Positions 1 through 25,100 of a stretch of 64,000 bases of DNA are shown one piece after another. Source of the stretch: Delphinus delphis (lineage: Eukaryota > Chordata > Mammalia > Artiodactyla > Delphinidae); NCBI RefSeq assembly GCF_949987515.2, contig NC_082684.1, positions 15,677,701 to 15,741,700 of the forward strand. Direction: 5' to 3'. Numbering within the stretch: position 1 is the first letter of the stretch; each line of letters begins with the position of its first letter. A model generated the notes under the pieces. It was not told the origin of the DNA and searched no databases. It saw only the letters and a list, made by a program, of their open reading frames with translations. Both the position numbers and the translations under genes were made by a program.

Positions 1-12121
<12,121 letters not shown>

Positions 12122-15100
12122 AAGATATGGACGCTGAGAAGACTCCATAAAGCAACAGCCTTGAGAAACCAGAACTACACAAGAGGAAAAAACCAGAACC
12201 AAACGCTGCATGGTCATGTGGTGCTAACTTAAGACTGTAACAGGGATTTATCCAAATTTGTTAAAGTAGAAAGATTGATAAGTTCAAAATATTTGTTACA
12301 TGCACTAAATAACTGTCCATAATCCATACACTGCCAGATAATTACATTTCAAGGAGGGACTGAATAACTATTTGATGGTAAAAGCCACCCCCCATTTTAG
12401 GGAGGATGCAGATTTGGCAGACTTCCTGGGGAGGTTTGGGAGACAGTGCTCCTCAAAGAAATGAACCAAAACCTTAAAAATCCAACTTGGATAATTTTCT
12501 TCCTCTTTTTAGCAAAGCTTTTTCTTTTTAGAATTTATATTTTATTTTCAAGTTTCAACTGTTTAATAAAATATTTTATCCTTGTGTTCACATAAGGAAA
12601 TACACCATCACCCTAAAGGATCACAGGTTTTAAAAGGCAAACATTATTTTCCCTAAGAAAACACACACAGGCTTTACTGGAGAACATGATGCTTCTTAAG
12701 CATTAATAAAGTCCTGTTTATAAGGGACATTTTTCTCCTGGAAATTTTAAATTCAGGAACAAATCCAAAGTTAGTAGTGTATGATCGCTACATTTTCATT
12801 TTTGAGCTGTCAATCTTGTGTTCAGAATTCATCCCTATAATTGAAAGAGTAAAATATGATCATGGCCTCATTAATGAAAAAGCAGTATGATGAACAGTCA
12901 TTTCCAGTGGTGTACAGTTTAAGGTTTTATATAGCAATAGTATTTAACTGGCAGAGAATACTGAGTATTTAAAGATGTAGTCTAATAGAAACATTGTTTA
13001 ACATGTAAACTAAAGCGTTAAGTTCACATTTACGAAGTTATACAGTTTAGTTAACTCTTGAAATAAAATTTTTATAGCCTTTTTTTTCTATTGGAAAAAC
13101 TTGTTTAGTTAGATGTATGTCACCCCATCGGCTGACTTCAAAAGGAATGAAGATAGGTCCACTTGTAAAACTTGTCTATAAAAATTCCTTTTTGGTGGAT
13201 TGGGGCTGAACTCTTAGATCTTTACTCCTATTCACTTTAAATGCTGCCAAAGATCAGTACTTGCCATTCAGGAACTTGCTGTTTAGCTTATCTGTAGTTT
13301 CCTGAAGACTGGAAGTTATGCAGACTGCTATTTAAAAATATATTTTTCTAAGTATGAAGAAGTTTAAGATGCTCTTTTGGTCCTATAATTTTTACTTTAA
13401 TGTGTTAAATATCTTCGTAGCGTAATAGACCCCTTCTTCAGGTTTCTGGAAATCTGTTTTCTATGTGCAACACCTTGTAAATATTAAAAACAGATATGGC
13501 TGAATTTTATCATGGAAAGCCTAAGCAGTGATTGAACCTGGCCAGTTTTAAAGCTCTGAATAGCTGTGTCTGAAGGACTGATTGGGGTGTTTGTTAAGAA
13601 GCTTGAAACATTAAGGTCATTTTCTTTCATTTTTCTTATCAATGGATTCTCCTAAACTAAGCCCAATTTGAGAAAACACTAATATTAAGTTTCTATTCAC
13701 GTGTATTATAAAGGAGCAGCCAATAAATTAGAGCAAAAAATTCCCATGAACCACACTCTCCTCTCCCTCTATTTTTGAGGCTGTTGCAGTTTCAAATTTT
13801 CCGTCTGAATCAAGTTCACCTGCTTTTGGCTAAAGAGAAATTCCAGTTCCTTTACAGTGCGGGTAGAAACTCAACTATAACCTTAAGCAAATAAACTATA
13901 TAGGATAAAATTGCTTCCACTGCATTTTTGTTCTTCCCAGTGGCCAACCTGATAAGCCAGCCTGAATCACTGTTGTCAGTTTCCCGATTAAAGGTCACGT
14001 TGATTTTAAGTAGTCATCCCACAGCCACCTTGCTTATAGCAGCCATCAACTACGGGAAGGTGAATAACCACAGTAGGCCATGTAGATTATGACCTATGTT
14101 TTTTTAACCCAGAGAATTACTTCTGTGTGCAGTATTTGACTAAACTCCCGAATTTGTAACCTGAGCCTTCTCCTAGCACCTTTAGTCCTGTTTCTGGCAG
14201 ATGCATGCCAGAGCACCCTCTGCACCCTGGTTCCATTGTGGAATGCTAGCCACGTCTGTTCCCTTATTTTTGGTGATCTTTTTCGATGATGGTTCATTTT
14301 GGACCAAGTTACCCAACAGATATTTTAGAGTCAACCTTAGCTTGCCCATAAACCATAGCAACTGAAGGAAAAAACTCTTAAATGTGTCTCCAGGCTGTGT
14401 CTATTAAATAGCAAAAAAACAATCTGATTTTAGCATGTTTTTATTTCCCTGTAAAATGGCTGAACTAAAACCACTTTAAGCTCTTGTTTCCCAGTTACGT
14501 TCTTTACAGTGAAATTATGAGAATGCAACTATACTCCATTTATAAGTAATGATACTAAAAAGTCTGCTTAAATTTCTGGAAATACAATTTAAATCAAATT
14601 TCTTCTGCACAGATGTAAAGCATCTCAAGTAAGTTAACACTGGAATGAAAAAATACCTTCAATTCAATGAAGAAAACTTTTTAGAATGAAGTGGAATTGT
14701 CATTCATTTCACCCAAGCCTAACTAACTACATGATTGATAGCTTTATGCATGCTCTTGTGTGCACTGTCTTTTTCTAATGTTTCAAGTCTTATAAGCACA
14801 GCAAAGTGCAACTTAAAAGAAAGACTTTAAGTGCAACTTTAATAACTGGATAATTCTTTCTTCTCTCAATGGAAAAGAGATGGCCACAAGGCTGCTGGTT
14901 TTAGGCTCTGAAACGTGGACTTTTACATACGTAGTTTTATTATCCCTTGGGTATATGACTAAGCAAGTCAATGAACTTTTTTTTTAATAGTTTAATTTGG
15001 TCCTGAGAATATTTTGAGTCTTTACTATCCCTTTTGCATTAACTCTTTTCTAACCAACTTTTAGCTTTACTTTTTTAAAAAACTACATCATCTTTAAAAT

Positions 15101-16185
15101 CAGTGATCCGTTATTTAATTCTAAAGCATTGGACACTTCTTGCCTTAACAGTTTTAAAACCACATATACAAAAGCCTATTTTCATTCAGTATTCCAAAAG
15201 TTTAGTCCTATTTTGCAGTTTACCCATCTGATCTCTGTAATTATACAGTCTGTCAGTCATTTAAAAAAATCTAACTTTTACATTTAAAAAATTATCTTCA
15301 GTAGTAACTATATTTTCTGTGGAGTTAGTTACTTCTTAGAATGTTATTTTTCAGAATGTGAGAATATATATGTATAGCTATAACCTTGTGAGTTTAAAGT
15401 TTGTTCTGATACCTTATGTATATACTTGTAAAAAATATTTTGTATAATTTTGTGATAATGTAGATCCCAAAATATTTATTTAAAAAACATATGTTAACAG
15501 TAAATGAAGGCATTTTAAGGAACTGTTCCTATTTTTTGCCCTTGCCATTCCAACTGTTTCACCCTACACGCCCCAGCTCACTCATCCTTTCTCAGAAAGC
15601 AAGGGACTGAGATATTTGGGAACCATTTACCAAAGCAGCAGTCAACCCAAGAAGCTTGTGTTATCATGTTTTTCATACTAAATTCACTTTAAAAGTCAGG
15701 CTGAATAACTGTCTTAAGCCACCTCAACACTTTGGGCCACTCCTGTTTTCAGAGTCAAAGAAAACAGCAATCCAACTTTTGGAAGAAGGACAATGCCCTC
15801 ATACATCTCTCTACACACATAGCAACGCTGTAGCCTGAAACTGGATTATCAGTACTAACAATGATATCACCAACATTGTAAATGCTGATACTTGAACACA
15901 GCAGTTTCACACACAAACATGCCTCAAATGTTTTAATAGAATTCATCTTCTCCTGAAACTATCTTTCCATAGTCAAAACAAAACAACAAAAAAAACACCC
16001 AATGTTAAAATCACTTAATAAACGTACAAACTTGAAAAATTAGACACTTCAGATAGGCAATAAACTTCATTATTATGAAAGCAATATATTCCAAGTTTCA
16101 AAGATTTGACAAATTCTGTAGAATGTCTTTCATCAGTAATGGAAACTTTCAAACTCCACAGTCTTCTGCCAAGTAGGACTGGGTG
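12122..16185. other. Convergent 3' UTR region of EML5 (+) and ZC3H14 (-)
   Basis: The two stop codons face each other about 4.06 kb apart. This AT-rich stretch carries no recognisable SINE or LINE, unlike nearly every other 4-kb block here, consistent with long untranslated exons. Plus-strand AATAAA candidates for EML5 are at 12705-12710, 13722-13727, 13890-13895 and 16017-16022. Minus-strand candidates for ZC3H14 are ATTAAA at 15932-15937 and AATAAA at 15475-15480. I cannot tell which are used; if the distal sites are used, the two mRNAs overlap antisense. Confidence 0.6.
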
Positions 16186-16192
16186 TCATTCA
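16186..16192 (-). CDS. ZC3H14: ZC3H14 exon 17 (last two codons and stop)
   Basis: After acceptor TTTTATTCAG the exon supplies T (completing Ser), GAA and TGA, giving the conserved C-terminus ...QTSE. The rest of this exon is 3' UTR running towards lower coordinates. Confidence 0.88.
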
Positions 16193-19100
16193 CTGAATAA
16201 AAAAAAACCAAAAATTTTTTCAATTAACTGCTTTAATTAACATCAGTTAAGAGAAGTTGTGTTTTTTCAGACAATGAATATTTGGTTCTAATACTAACAT
16301 ATGCATTTAAATTTACAGGCCACAGTAAAAATATTTTGAAATTTACTTTCAATGTTTTACAATTACTAATGTCTAAGAAAACTGATGTGAGATTTGTAAG
16401 CAGTATAACTCTTGAAGGCCTTAAGTTTATGTTCACATAGTATGTTCAGAAGTTAAAGAAAAATCTGATGTGGAGATGATCTAGGTAAACAAGCAACTGC
16501 TGAATGGAACAAAATTTGGTTTATGTAGTAGATTATTTTTCCAAAGGACCCTTAATTGAACAGCAGAGAAAAACCAAAGTGATTAAGTTTCCCCCAAATT
16601 TGTATGCTTATAAATTTAAGAAACTAGATACTAGAAAAGCATTTGAAATGACATTAGAAAAACTGATGTTAACCTTTACCTGGTTTGAGGTCGAATCCAT
16701 TTCAAGGCATGTCGTGGTGGTACAGTAATGGTGGGATGATAAAATGTGCAGTCAGGTCTTGTACACTGAGTGTTAAATCTGCAGTGCTAAGGAGAGAGAA
16801 TAGTTTCAGCATCTGCAAAGCTAATACAAAAAACACAGCAATCTGAGATGACAGTAACCAGCCCACCATAAGGTTAATGGGGCAGCAGAGATGATCTGCA
16901 ACTTCCGCTTTAATACACCACTGAAGCCCTGAAAAATGGACCCCCACCAAGACACAAAATCCTAATGAAAGAATAACAGCAAGTTAAGTTTCAAAAGGGA
17001 CTTTAGTATGTAATACAAACTGCCTCTCATCAATGTACTAACCACCTTGCACATACTGCTCAACATCCCTTATATTTTACCCCCATCTGTGCCCAACTGC
17101 AGTTGGGGAAGTAAAGGCCTTTTGTACGGTTTCCAGACTGCTATGCCAAAGAGAAGATGATTCATGCTGAGCAACTAAACAGCTGGAGACACATCAACCA
17201 ATCTTTAGTACCCAGACAATTAAAACCACGGTAGAAGTATGGATGGTATCATTAAATACTTGTGGATTTCATCATCTCAGTTCTGGCATGGGGGCTGCGG
17301 GAGGGGGAACACACACAGGGGCAAAGAAGAATGGAAAGTGACCGGCGAAAGTGAGCTTCATTCTCCTAAGAGATTAGGCTACTGACATTAAATCGGTTCA
17401 GACAGCTTAGCCTAATGGGCCAGACGCGGGCTCAGGGACAACTAAGGAATAACTTAAAGATCTTAAAAACCATAACATGAACTCTAACAAAAATGTTAAA
17501 CGTTGGGGGCTGGGGGAAGGAAGACAGTATAGTTTGCTAGTGACCTTACAAGCTCAGAATTGAGAAGTTACCACTAAATTCATTTTTGGGAAAATTAAAG
17601 TTCTTACTTTTGGATGATAGAAGGGACATTCCATTTTCTTACAAGCAGGGAAGTAACGGCAGAGCTGACTACTAGAAGGTGGTGCTGGTGTTGTAACTGC
17701 TGACAAAAATAAGGACAAAGGTGAAATTTATTTGGCAAAATAATTTTTAATGCAGTCTGCTGATATTTTTATGGGACCCACTTTTAAGTTAAAACACAAG
17801 ATTTATATATTCATTAGTTAAAATAAAATACTTTAGGGTTTCCCTGGTGGCACAGTGGTTGGGAGTCTGCCTGCCGATGCAGGGGACACAGGTTCGTGCC
17901 CCAGTCCGGGAAGATCCCACATGCCGCAGAGTGGCTGGGCCCATGAGCCATGGCCGCTGAGCCTGCGCGTCCGGAGCCTGTGCTCCGCAACGGGAGAGGC
18001 CACAGCAGTGAGAGGCCCGCGTACCACAAAAAAAAAAAACAAAAAAACTTTAGAATACTATAGGATGGGTACACTTGTTCTTTAAAGATTAGTTAGAATA
18101 ACTGATTATGGCACAATGATTTCTGAAACTATTCCTTGTTTTTCTTTTTAATTCAGTTTATAGTCACAAAATGTCATTTTTCACCCAAATGTAGTAGGGC
18201 ACAAAGTCACCAACCTGGTTTTGGAGGCAGTACTGGAATTCTTCTACTCATATGAGTGAAGGGACACTCTGGTTTAGTACATTTTGCATCATATTTACAA
18301 TTTGGATGAACAAACAAACATTTTTCAGCGAATTTACAATTGGGAAAGGCTCTATAAAACAAAAAGACATATTACTCACATTTAATCTCCTCAATGCATT
18401 ACTAGTTTTTCGTAGAGAGAGTCCATTATACTCCTAATTTCATCACTACTTGTTTTGAGAAACACAGAAGTAACAGAAAAAAAAGGAAACTCCGTTTCTA
18501 AATGATGCCAGATATCAAAACAGGACACAACTGTCTATTCCAAAGCCTGGGGTAATTGGTAATTCAACTCAAGCCAAGCCACCATGAAAGGTAGAAGGGT
18601 TTTTTGTGATAATAAGAAACACCACTTACTCTCTAATTAAGGTCTATGTAACACTGTATGGAGTAAACTCAATTTATGTGAGCACAACATATATGCAAGG
18701 CACCATACTATGAGGAAAAAAAAAAATGAGACATCCTATGGTCTCCCTCTATATGCACATCCATAAAATTCTCACATCAAAATTTCCTTAAAGTTAAAAC
18801 ATGATGAGATTCCACCTACAGGACCAAAAAAAAAAAAAAATTCATCTCTCAAAGCTCACTCCACAGAACCAGCCAGCTAGCAAGCAAAAATTATACTGAA
18901 GTCCAGAATATTTTCTCATTACCTATTAACTAATTTTTTCCCCAAAGTCTTAAAATCTGTGTGTGAACACAATGCAAACTGGGGCGGTTACCATATACCC
19001 ATCTCCTTAAGTGTACAGAATCCTCAAGGAAACCCAGGAATTTCAGTATCTCAAGGTATGAGGCCCAAAGAAGCCTCCTCCTACCTCCGCCACCAAATAC

Positions 19101-22100
19101 ACACAGACACAAGCGAATGCTGTCCTGCGAGCGCCGGAGTAAGTATCACTGCTGCATTTAGTTGTAGAACTCAAACTTGTCCACAGAAAAGAACAAACAA
19201 AAGTCAGCTGTATCTAGAATTAACCTGAAAACAGAATTAGTGCGCTGCTACTCACTTGCAAGGCGACACAGGATGATGGTAAGCACACTCATCCCCATTT
19301 TTACAGGCAGGCCAGTACTTGCAGCGCTCCAAAAGCTTTTCTGGTTTCTGTGCCACACTCAGTTCACTCATCTCAGCTACAAAGGGAAACAAATTAAAAG
19401 GATCTCATTAATTCTGATCAATTCAGGGACATGGCACCTTTAATAAATTTCCCTCAAAACCCAGTCTTACAATCTTATGTTCTTCTACGTGTATAAGTTA
19501 CACAAAATAAATGAGTCCAATTAATTTGATTAACACGGATACTAGAATCCTATAAAAGATTACTAGGAAGTAGACTACGGTTTTCACTGTGAAGAGTAAA
19601 GTGGACAGTGATGCTGCAACTAGAGCCAAGTTCTCACCGAAAAATTCTCTCAAAATTATTTCAGCTGAATTAAGTATAAAACAGGAAAGAATGTCAAATA
19701 GGGAGCCAATAAAATGAAATGAGAACTGAGCACACCAGGTGATAAAAAATGTGAACTAATTCTCATATTCAGGTTAAGATGATAAGTGTCTCAATACAAG
19801 TGTTCCCACTCGCTGAGGTATGTGCAGTTTTCTAAGTCCAGGTGATAACTTCACATCAATGTATAAAGGGAAGAAAAGATTTTTGCTTAAAATGAGTCAC
19901 AAATGTCATAACCTACAGGGACCTGGCAGATCACCTAACAGAGTGAGGCTGGCTGGGTGTAAGGTGATCAAATGGCAGAAAGCCTCTTGGAGGAAACAGA
20001 GGTTCGGAAGAGCAGCCCAAAGAGCTGTGTGTGACCACCCATGGCGCTCACTGCCGCTCCACTCAGGAGGCCATGTCCCAGATACAATGTCAACTACTAT
20101 GACGTGGGAAAATGGAACTAGTGTTGCCAGACTGCCTCCCAATTCAGGAAGCCAAAGACCTTTTTATATGATATCTAAATTTTATTTTATTTTTTGGCCA
20201 GGCTGTGCGGCATTCAGTATCTTAGCTCCCCAACCAGGGATCGAACCCATGCCCCCTGCAGTGGAAGTGCAGACTCCTAACCACTGGACTGCCAAGAAAT
20301 TCCCCTATGAGATCTAAATTTTAAATGCTAGCAACTAATTGAAACTTAAAACACAGAATAAACCAAATAAAATTACACCTGAAGGCCATAAGCTGCCAGC
20401 TTCTGGCCCAAGACACCCTAGCCAAAAAAACAAAGAATCAAGGGTGTTACATATTATGGTTCGTATTCATGTTCATCAAAGCAAACAGCACTTCAAGCAC
20501 ATCACCTAGTCCTCCTGCAGCTGCAATTTGGCTCTGTCACTTACTGGCTGAACTAGACACTTTGGGCATGTGTTATCCAACATCTCTGAACAACTGTTTC
20601 CTCATCTATACCAAGAGAAAATAATGTCTTCCTTAAGAATTTCATGATTTAATGGAAAGAAGAATGTAAAACAGGCAACCAATCAAAACCAAACAACGCA
20701 ACAGCCAGTATCAGGAGTACTCATTGTTGTAGTGACCCAACCTCGGTCTTCATGAAGGAGAACAAGGCACACAAATCCCGTCCTGAAGCCCAGCTAGGAG
20801 CATAATCAGACAGCTATCAGGACTGTGCCTGACGAATTTTCCATGCTACTTTAAAAACAGTAAAATTTATTATTTAGCTCCAGGATATAAAAGTATCCAA
20901 TATGATAGTCTGGAAGGAGGAGTTTTCTCCACTTTTAAATTTTTTTGTGTGTAACTCCTGCAGAGAAAATATGTTTTACCATCCCCTCCTAAAGAACATA
21001 CTTTAAACCCATATACATGAGAATGCAGACCATGTGAAAGAAGTTAAGAGAATACCCAAGAGCAGGTTGGCTGGAAAATGGAGTAAAGTTGCTAGATCTC
21101 ATGAGCAATATTAAAGAAGTTAAACACTTTACAAGGAAACTTTATCTTTCTGATGAAAAAATTACATCATATATACACAAAGGTCACAATGCTGGTTTTC
21201 CCTAACATTTACTTCATAAGCTATTAAAACTCTTCCTATTTAAGTTTTAAGAGGCAAATTCACTTTTTATTGCAAGCTATAAAATCTGTGCTGCCATAGA
21301 AGGCCAGTAGGAGCGGCTTGAAACATATGCTGCTGTTGGGGGCCTCCTTGAAACACTCAACAGAAGCCACCAAAAGCAATTACCAAGTTTCAACCTCCCT
21401 ACTTGGAGGTGGAGAGCAAGAGAGACCAGAGCCTCTTTGTGGAGTTTTTCCAGCCTCACTTATGTCCTAACTACCATTACAAAGCTTCATCTTTGAGCAG
21501 CCATGAAAAATTGAGAGTCCCAGATCAAAGCAATGGTAAAGAAGGCTCACCACTCATCACAGTTGTCTCCATAACGGCCACAGCACTTGTGTAACCCAGG
21601 CAAGAATTTCTACTAACATGTTATTTAGATTGTCACTGCTATGACACGTATACCAATAAAGCCTAACGTGGACATCTACATTTAAACAAAATTAGACCCT
21701 AACACACCAAAAATTAAACTACCAAACTGAAAACCAAAGTACTAAAAACACCAGAATCTTCTCTTATTTTAGACAAATATATACAGGATCAAGAAATCTG
21801 GACTGCCTGATTACTATAGTTCTTACCACCTTGGTTAACATGTACAACTTTTCTTCCTTTCAAAGAAAGGTCAAATATTTCAACTCCCTCCACCAATCAA
21901 AACCATGACACTACACTACTGACTCACAGCAGAAAAAGCCCTCAGTTAAAGATAACAGCACCATCTCCTTTGCTCAGTCATGATCTCCCCCTGAAGGCTA
22001 TTTTTAGCGACTGAAAAAGGTATTTGGTACATTTTCGTATCTCTACCAAAAGAGGATTACTTTGCAAAAATATCAAAACCCATTATTGTTTTTTCTTTGA

Positions 22101-25100
22101 TACTCTTCATATTTAAGATTCAGTAACTGTCTCCCCTGCCAATGAAGGTGTCCCTAAAATTTTTACAAGCTATGAGGAGCATGATTATCATTCTCTAGCA
22201 TGAATGAAAATGCTCAGTGGCACTGCACCTGCCACTGGTGTCCAGTGAGAGAAGCACTGATAAGAAATGCCTAAAAGCATGCTGCTATCTGAACTGAGTT
22301 CACCTGATTTCCAGTAACTACTATGCCTCTATATCAATTAATTTAAACATAAGGTCTTTTCTAAACTTCCAAGAAGTATTTTGACAGATTAGGTGAGAAA
22401 CTCCTTTCAAGGGAATTTCACTGAGGTAGAAATAGCATCGAAATCCAAATTGACTTTTCTGTCAAGCTAATTACGAGAGACTACTGCTGGTTCAAGTGGA
22501 AAGTAACAAGTATAGTTTCTAAATGGGAAAAAAAGGTAAACAAGGCACCAAGAACGATGGTTCATCCTTTAACAAGTATATTGAAGAGGTATTTTTTGGC
22601 TTCCATGGCTGAACTCCATTTTAGCACTGGAATAACAGCCCACTTATGGAACACATAAGGGACAAACAGTCTCAAATTTAACTGGTCATTTTGTCTGAGA
22701 GAAGGAAAAAGGCCACTACTGAATTATAAATAAAAGCAAGGCCTACAACCAATATTCATTCAAGGTTGAGAAACATGTCAAAGACATCCTTCACAATGAC
22801 AGCACCCTGAGAAGGGAAAGTCTGAGCTCCCAACACACCGTTTGTAAAGCTACCATCTGGGTCCTCAAGCTGCCTGCTCAGCAAGTGCAACTGCTGTGGG
22901 TGGAGGAGACCCGCGAGTCCCTCGTGTGAGGCTGCAGTGTGGTGTGCGGGTCTCATTCCTTCAAAGCTCATGTCCTCCTCTTGATCTGACATGTATCCTG
23001 GGGGGCTGGGGACACCATCCAGCGTCACTATAAACTTGGGACTTGCAGGTTTATCTGGTTGTACAAGATCTCTGCCAGACAGATAGAAAATACCATAGAA
23101 TTAGGGAAACACGCACAAAAAGCCAAGCCTCCTAGAGTGCTCTTCAACAGAATTATCAGTCCCTTCCTTGGTTTGCGGTTTCTTCATTAACAAAAAAGAC
23201 TTGGTAGGACTTACAGGTACAGCATCAGTGGATTCCTGCTAACACACAATGACTACGGCCAATCACTGCAGCATCAACACCACCGACCCTTCAGGCTGCT
23301 CTCAGGGCAATCTCCCCTCAACCCTGACCCCTGGCATCCGTTTGACCTTCATAGGGTCAAATGGAAATAAACGGAGAAACCAGCATCTATGCTCAGAACA
23401 CAGAGCCAGCAGTTCTATATTTACACTGATTTTATTAACTCTATGTTTGTTTCTTTACAGAACATTCAGTCCATTATCTAAGGAAATAATCACCCCAACC
23501 CAATCTGCTAACTCTCTGGTTAGACTTCCTGATTTTGATCACCTGGCTTTTTAAATTTCATTTCCTGAATGTGCATAAAGAAAAGAATCTCTTCAGATTC
23601 TTTTTTTTTTTTTTTTTTGTGCGGGCCTCTCACCATCGCAGTATCTCCCGCTGAGGAGCACAGGCTCCAGACGCACAGGCTCCGCGGCATGTGGGATCTT
23701 CCCGGTCCGGGGCATGAACCCACATTCCCTGCATTGGCAGGCGGATTCCCAACCACTGCGACACCAGGGAAGCCCCTCTTAAGATTCTTAAGGATCTCTT
23801 AAGAAAAGAGCTAAATCATATACTGACTTATTTGCAGGATAATGGATTTCTGAATAAGAAAGATGAACTGGAGTTTTTGAAAACTGGATGTGCCTTATGA
23901 TACATGGCCTAACTACAGAATCAATAAAGCACTCTACACTGGGGGCTAGGATGGGGAGGGGGGAAGCTGGGAACTAAAGGTTGACCTCCACTTCTAATCA
24001 ACACAAATTAGCTACACAAGAAAAAGAAACCATCTACCGTGTCTGCATAAGGTGTCCTGAAAGTACCCGAAGGGTATCTGCAGTCTTCATCCCCGACTCT
24101 TGGTTTGGTGCCACTACTATTTCCTCAGACAGCTTTGGCTTCTTCAGAATAAATGATCTTGTGTCTGCATGGACCATGGATTCCATGTCATAGTAATCTG
24201 AGCCAAAAAAATTGGCCACAAATGTTTACTTTTGAATATACCTTGCATTCCCAACATCACACACGTGAGAAGAATGTCAATCTTTTATATATTTGTAATT
24301 ATTTTCAAAGGAAAATTACAATGGTTCTACTCAGGAATAAGGCTGCAATTCTATGCCAAACATCTTTTCAAAGAAGTCAAGTTTTCCTTTCCTCATACAG
24401 CATATTATCAAGGCATTCTAATGAACACTTCCTGCCTACAGTATAGAAAGGTTCTTCCATGAGGCATCTAATGGGATATTATTAACAATAAAACTTACTT
24501 AAGTACAACAATATTTTCTAAAAACATAAAGAATAGAGACTCTTAATGCACCCTAGAATGATACCAAGGCTGTTTTAAAAAAAACAATCTTTCTAAAATC
24601 TGTTTTGTTCATTTTGCACACTTACAGAGCAGAACATACCCTGATGAAAAGAATACAACTGGCATAATTTCTGCCTGGTTGTAGATGGACTACTTTGAAA
24701 GGGAATTCTAAGATGAACTGACATTGTTAAAAATACAGCAAGGAAAACTGACCTTTAATATAAGCAGCCACAGATCACATCATCTACGATATGATTTTTA
24801 AGCTAAACTACTTTATACAATACACCAAGCCCTGGAGCCCAGGATGCAGTTGGTTGACCTATCAATAGGCAATCAACAGAATGAAGTTAGTAAGTCACAA
24901 TTCTCTTAAAATTACCAGGGAAATAACAGAAACCAAAATTCACAGGATATTTATTCACGTTCATTCACTGAACAAACTGAACATGTGAGAGCACTGTGCT
25001 AGGTACACAAAGAAAAAATAGAAAAATAGACGTATACATAATTTCAGAACAGCATGCCCCAAAAGGTGATCCAAAAGAGGTATGAACAAAGTGTTGGGAG

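Larger units (their letters stand above)
16787..19255 (-). other. ZC3H14 introns 13-15
   Basis: Three introns between the zinc-finger exons, interrupted by exons 14 and 15. Only the CHR SINE at 17835-18047 and short A runs are recognisable. Confidence 0.6.

Noticed and set aside
19820..20317. Plus-strand frame of 165 codons
   Set aside because: Its 3' third is an antisense CHR-1 SINE and the rest is intron of ZC3H14 with no domain or splice support.
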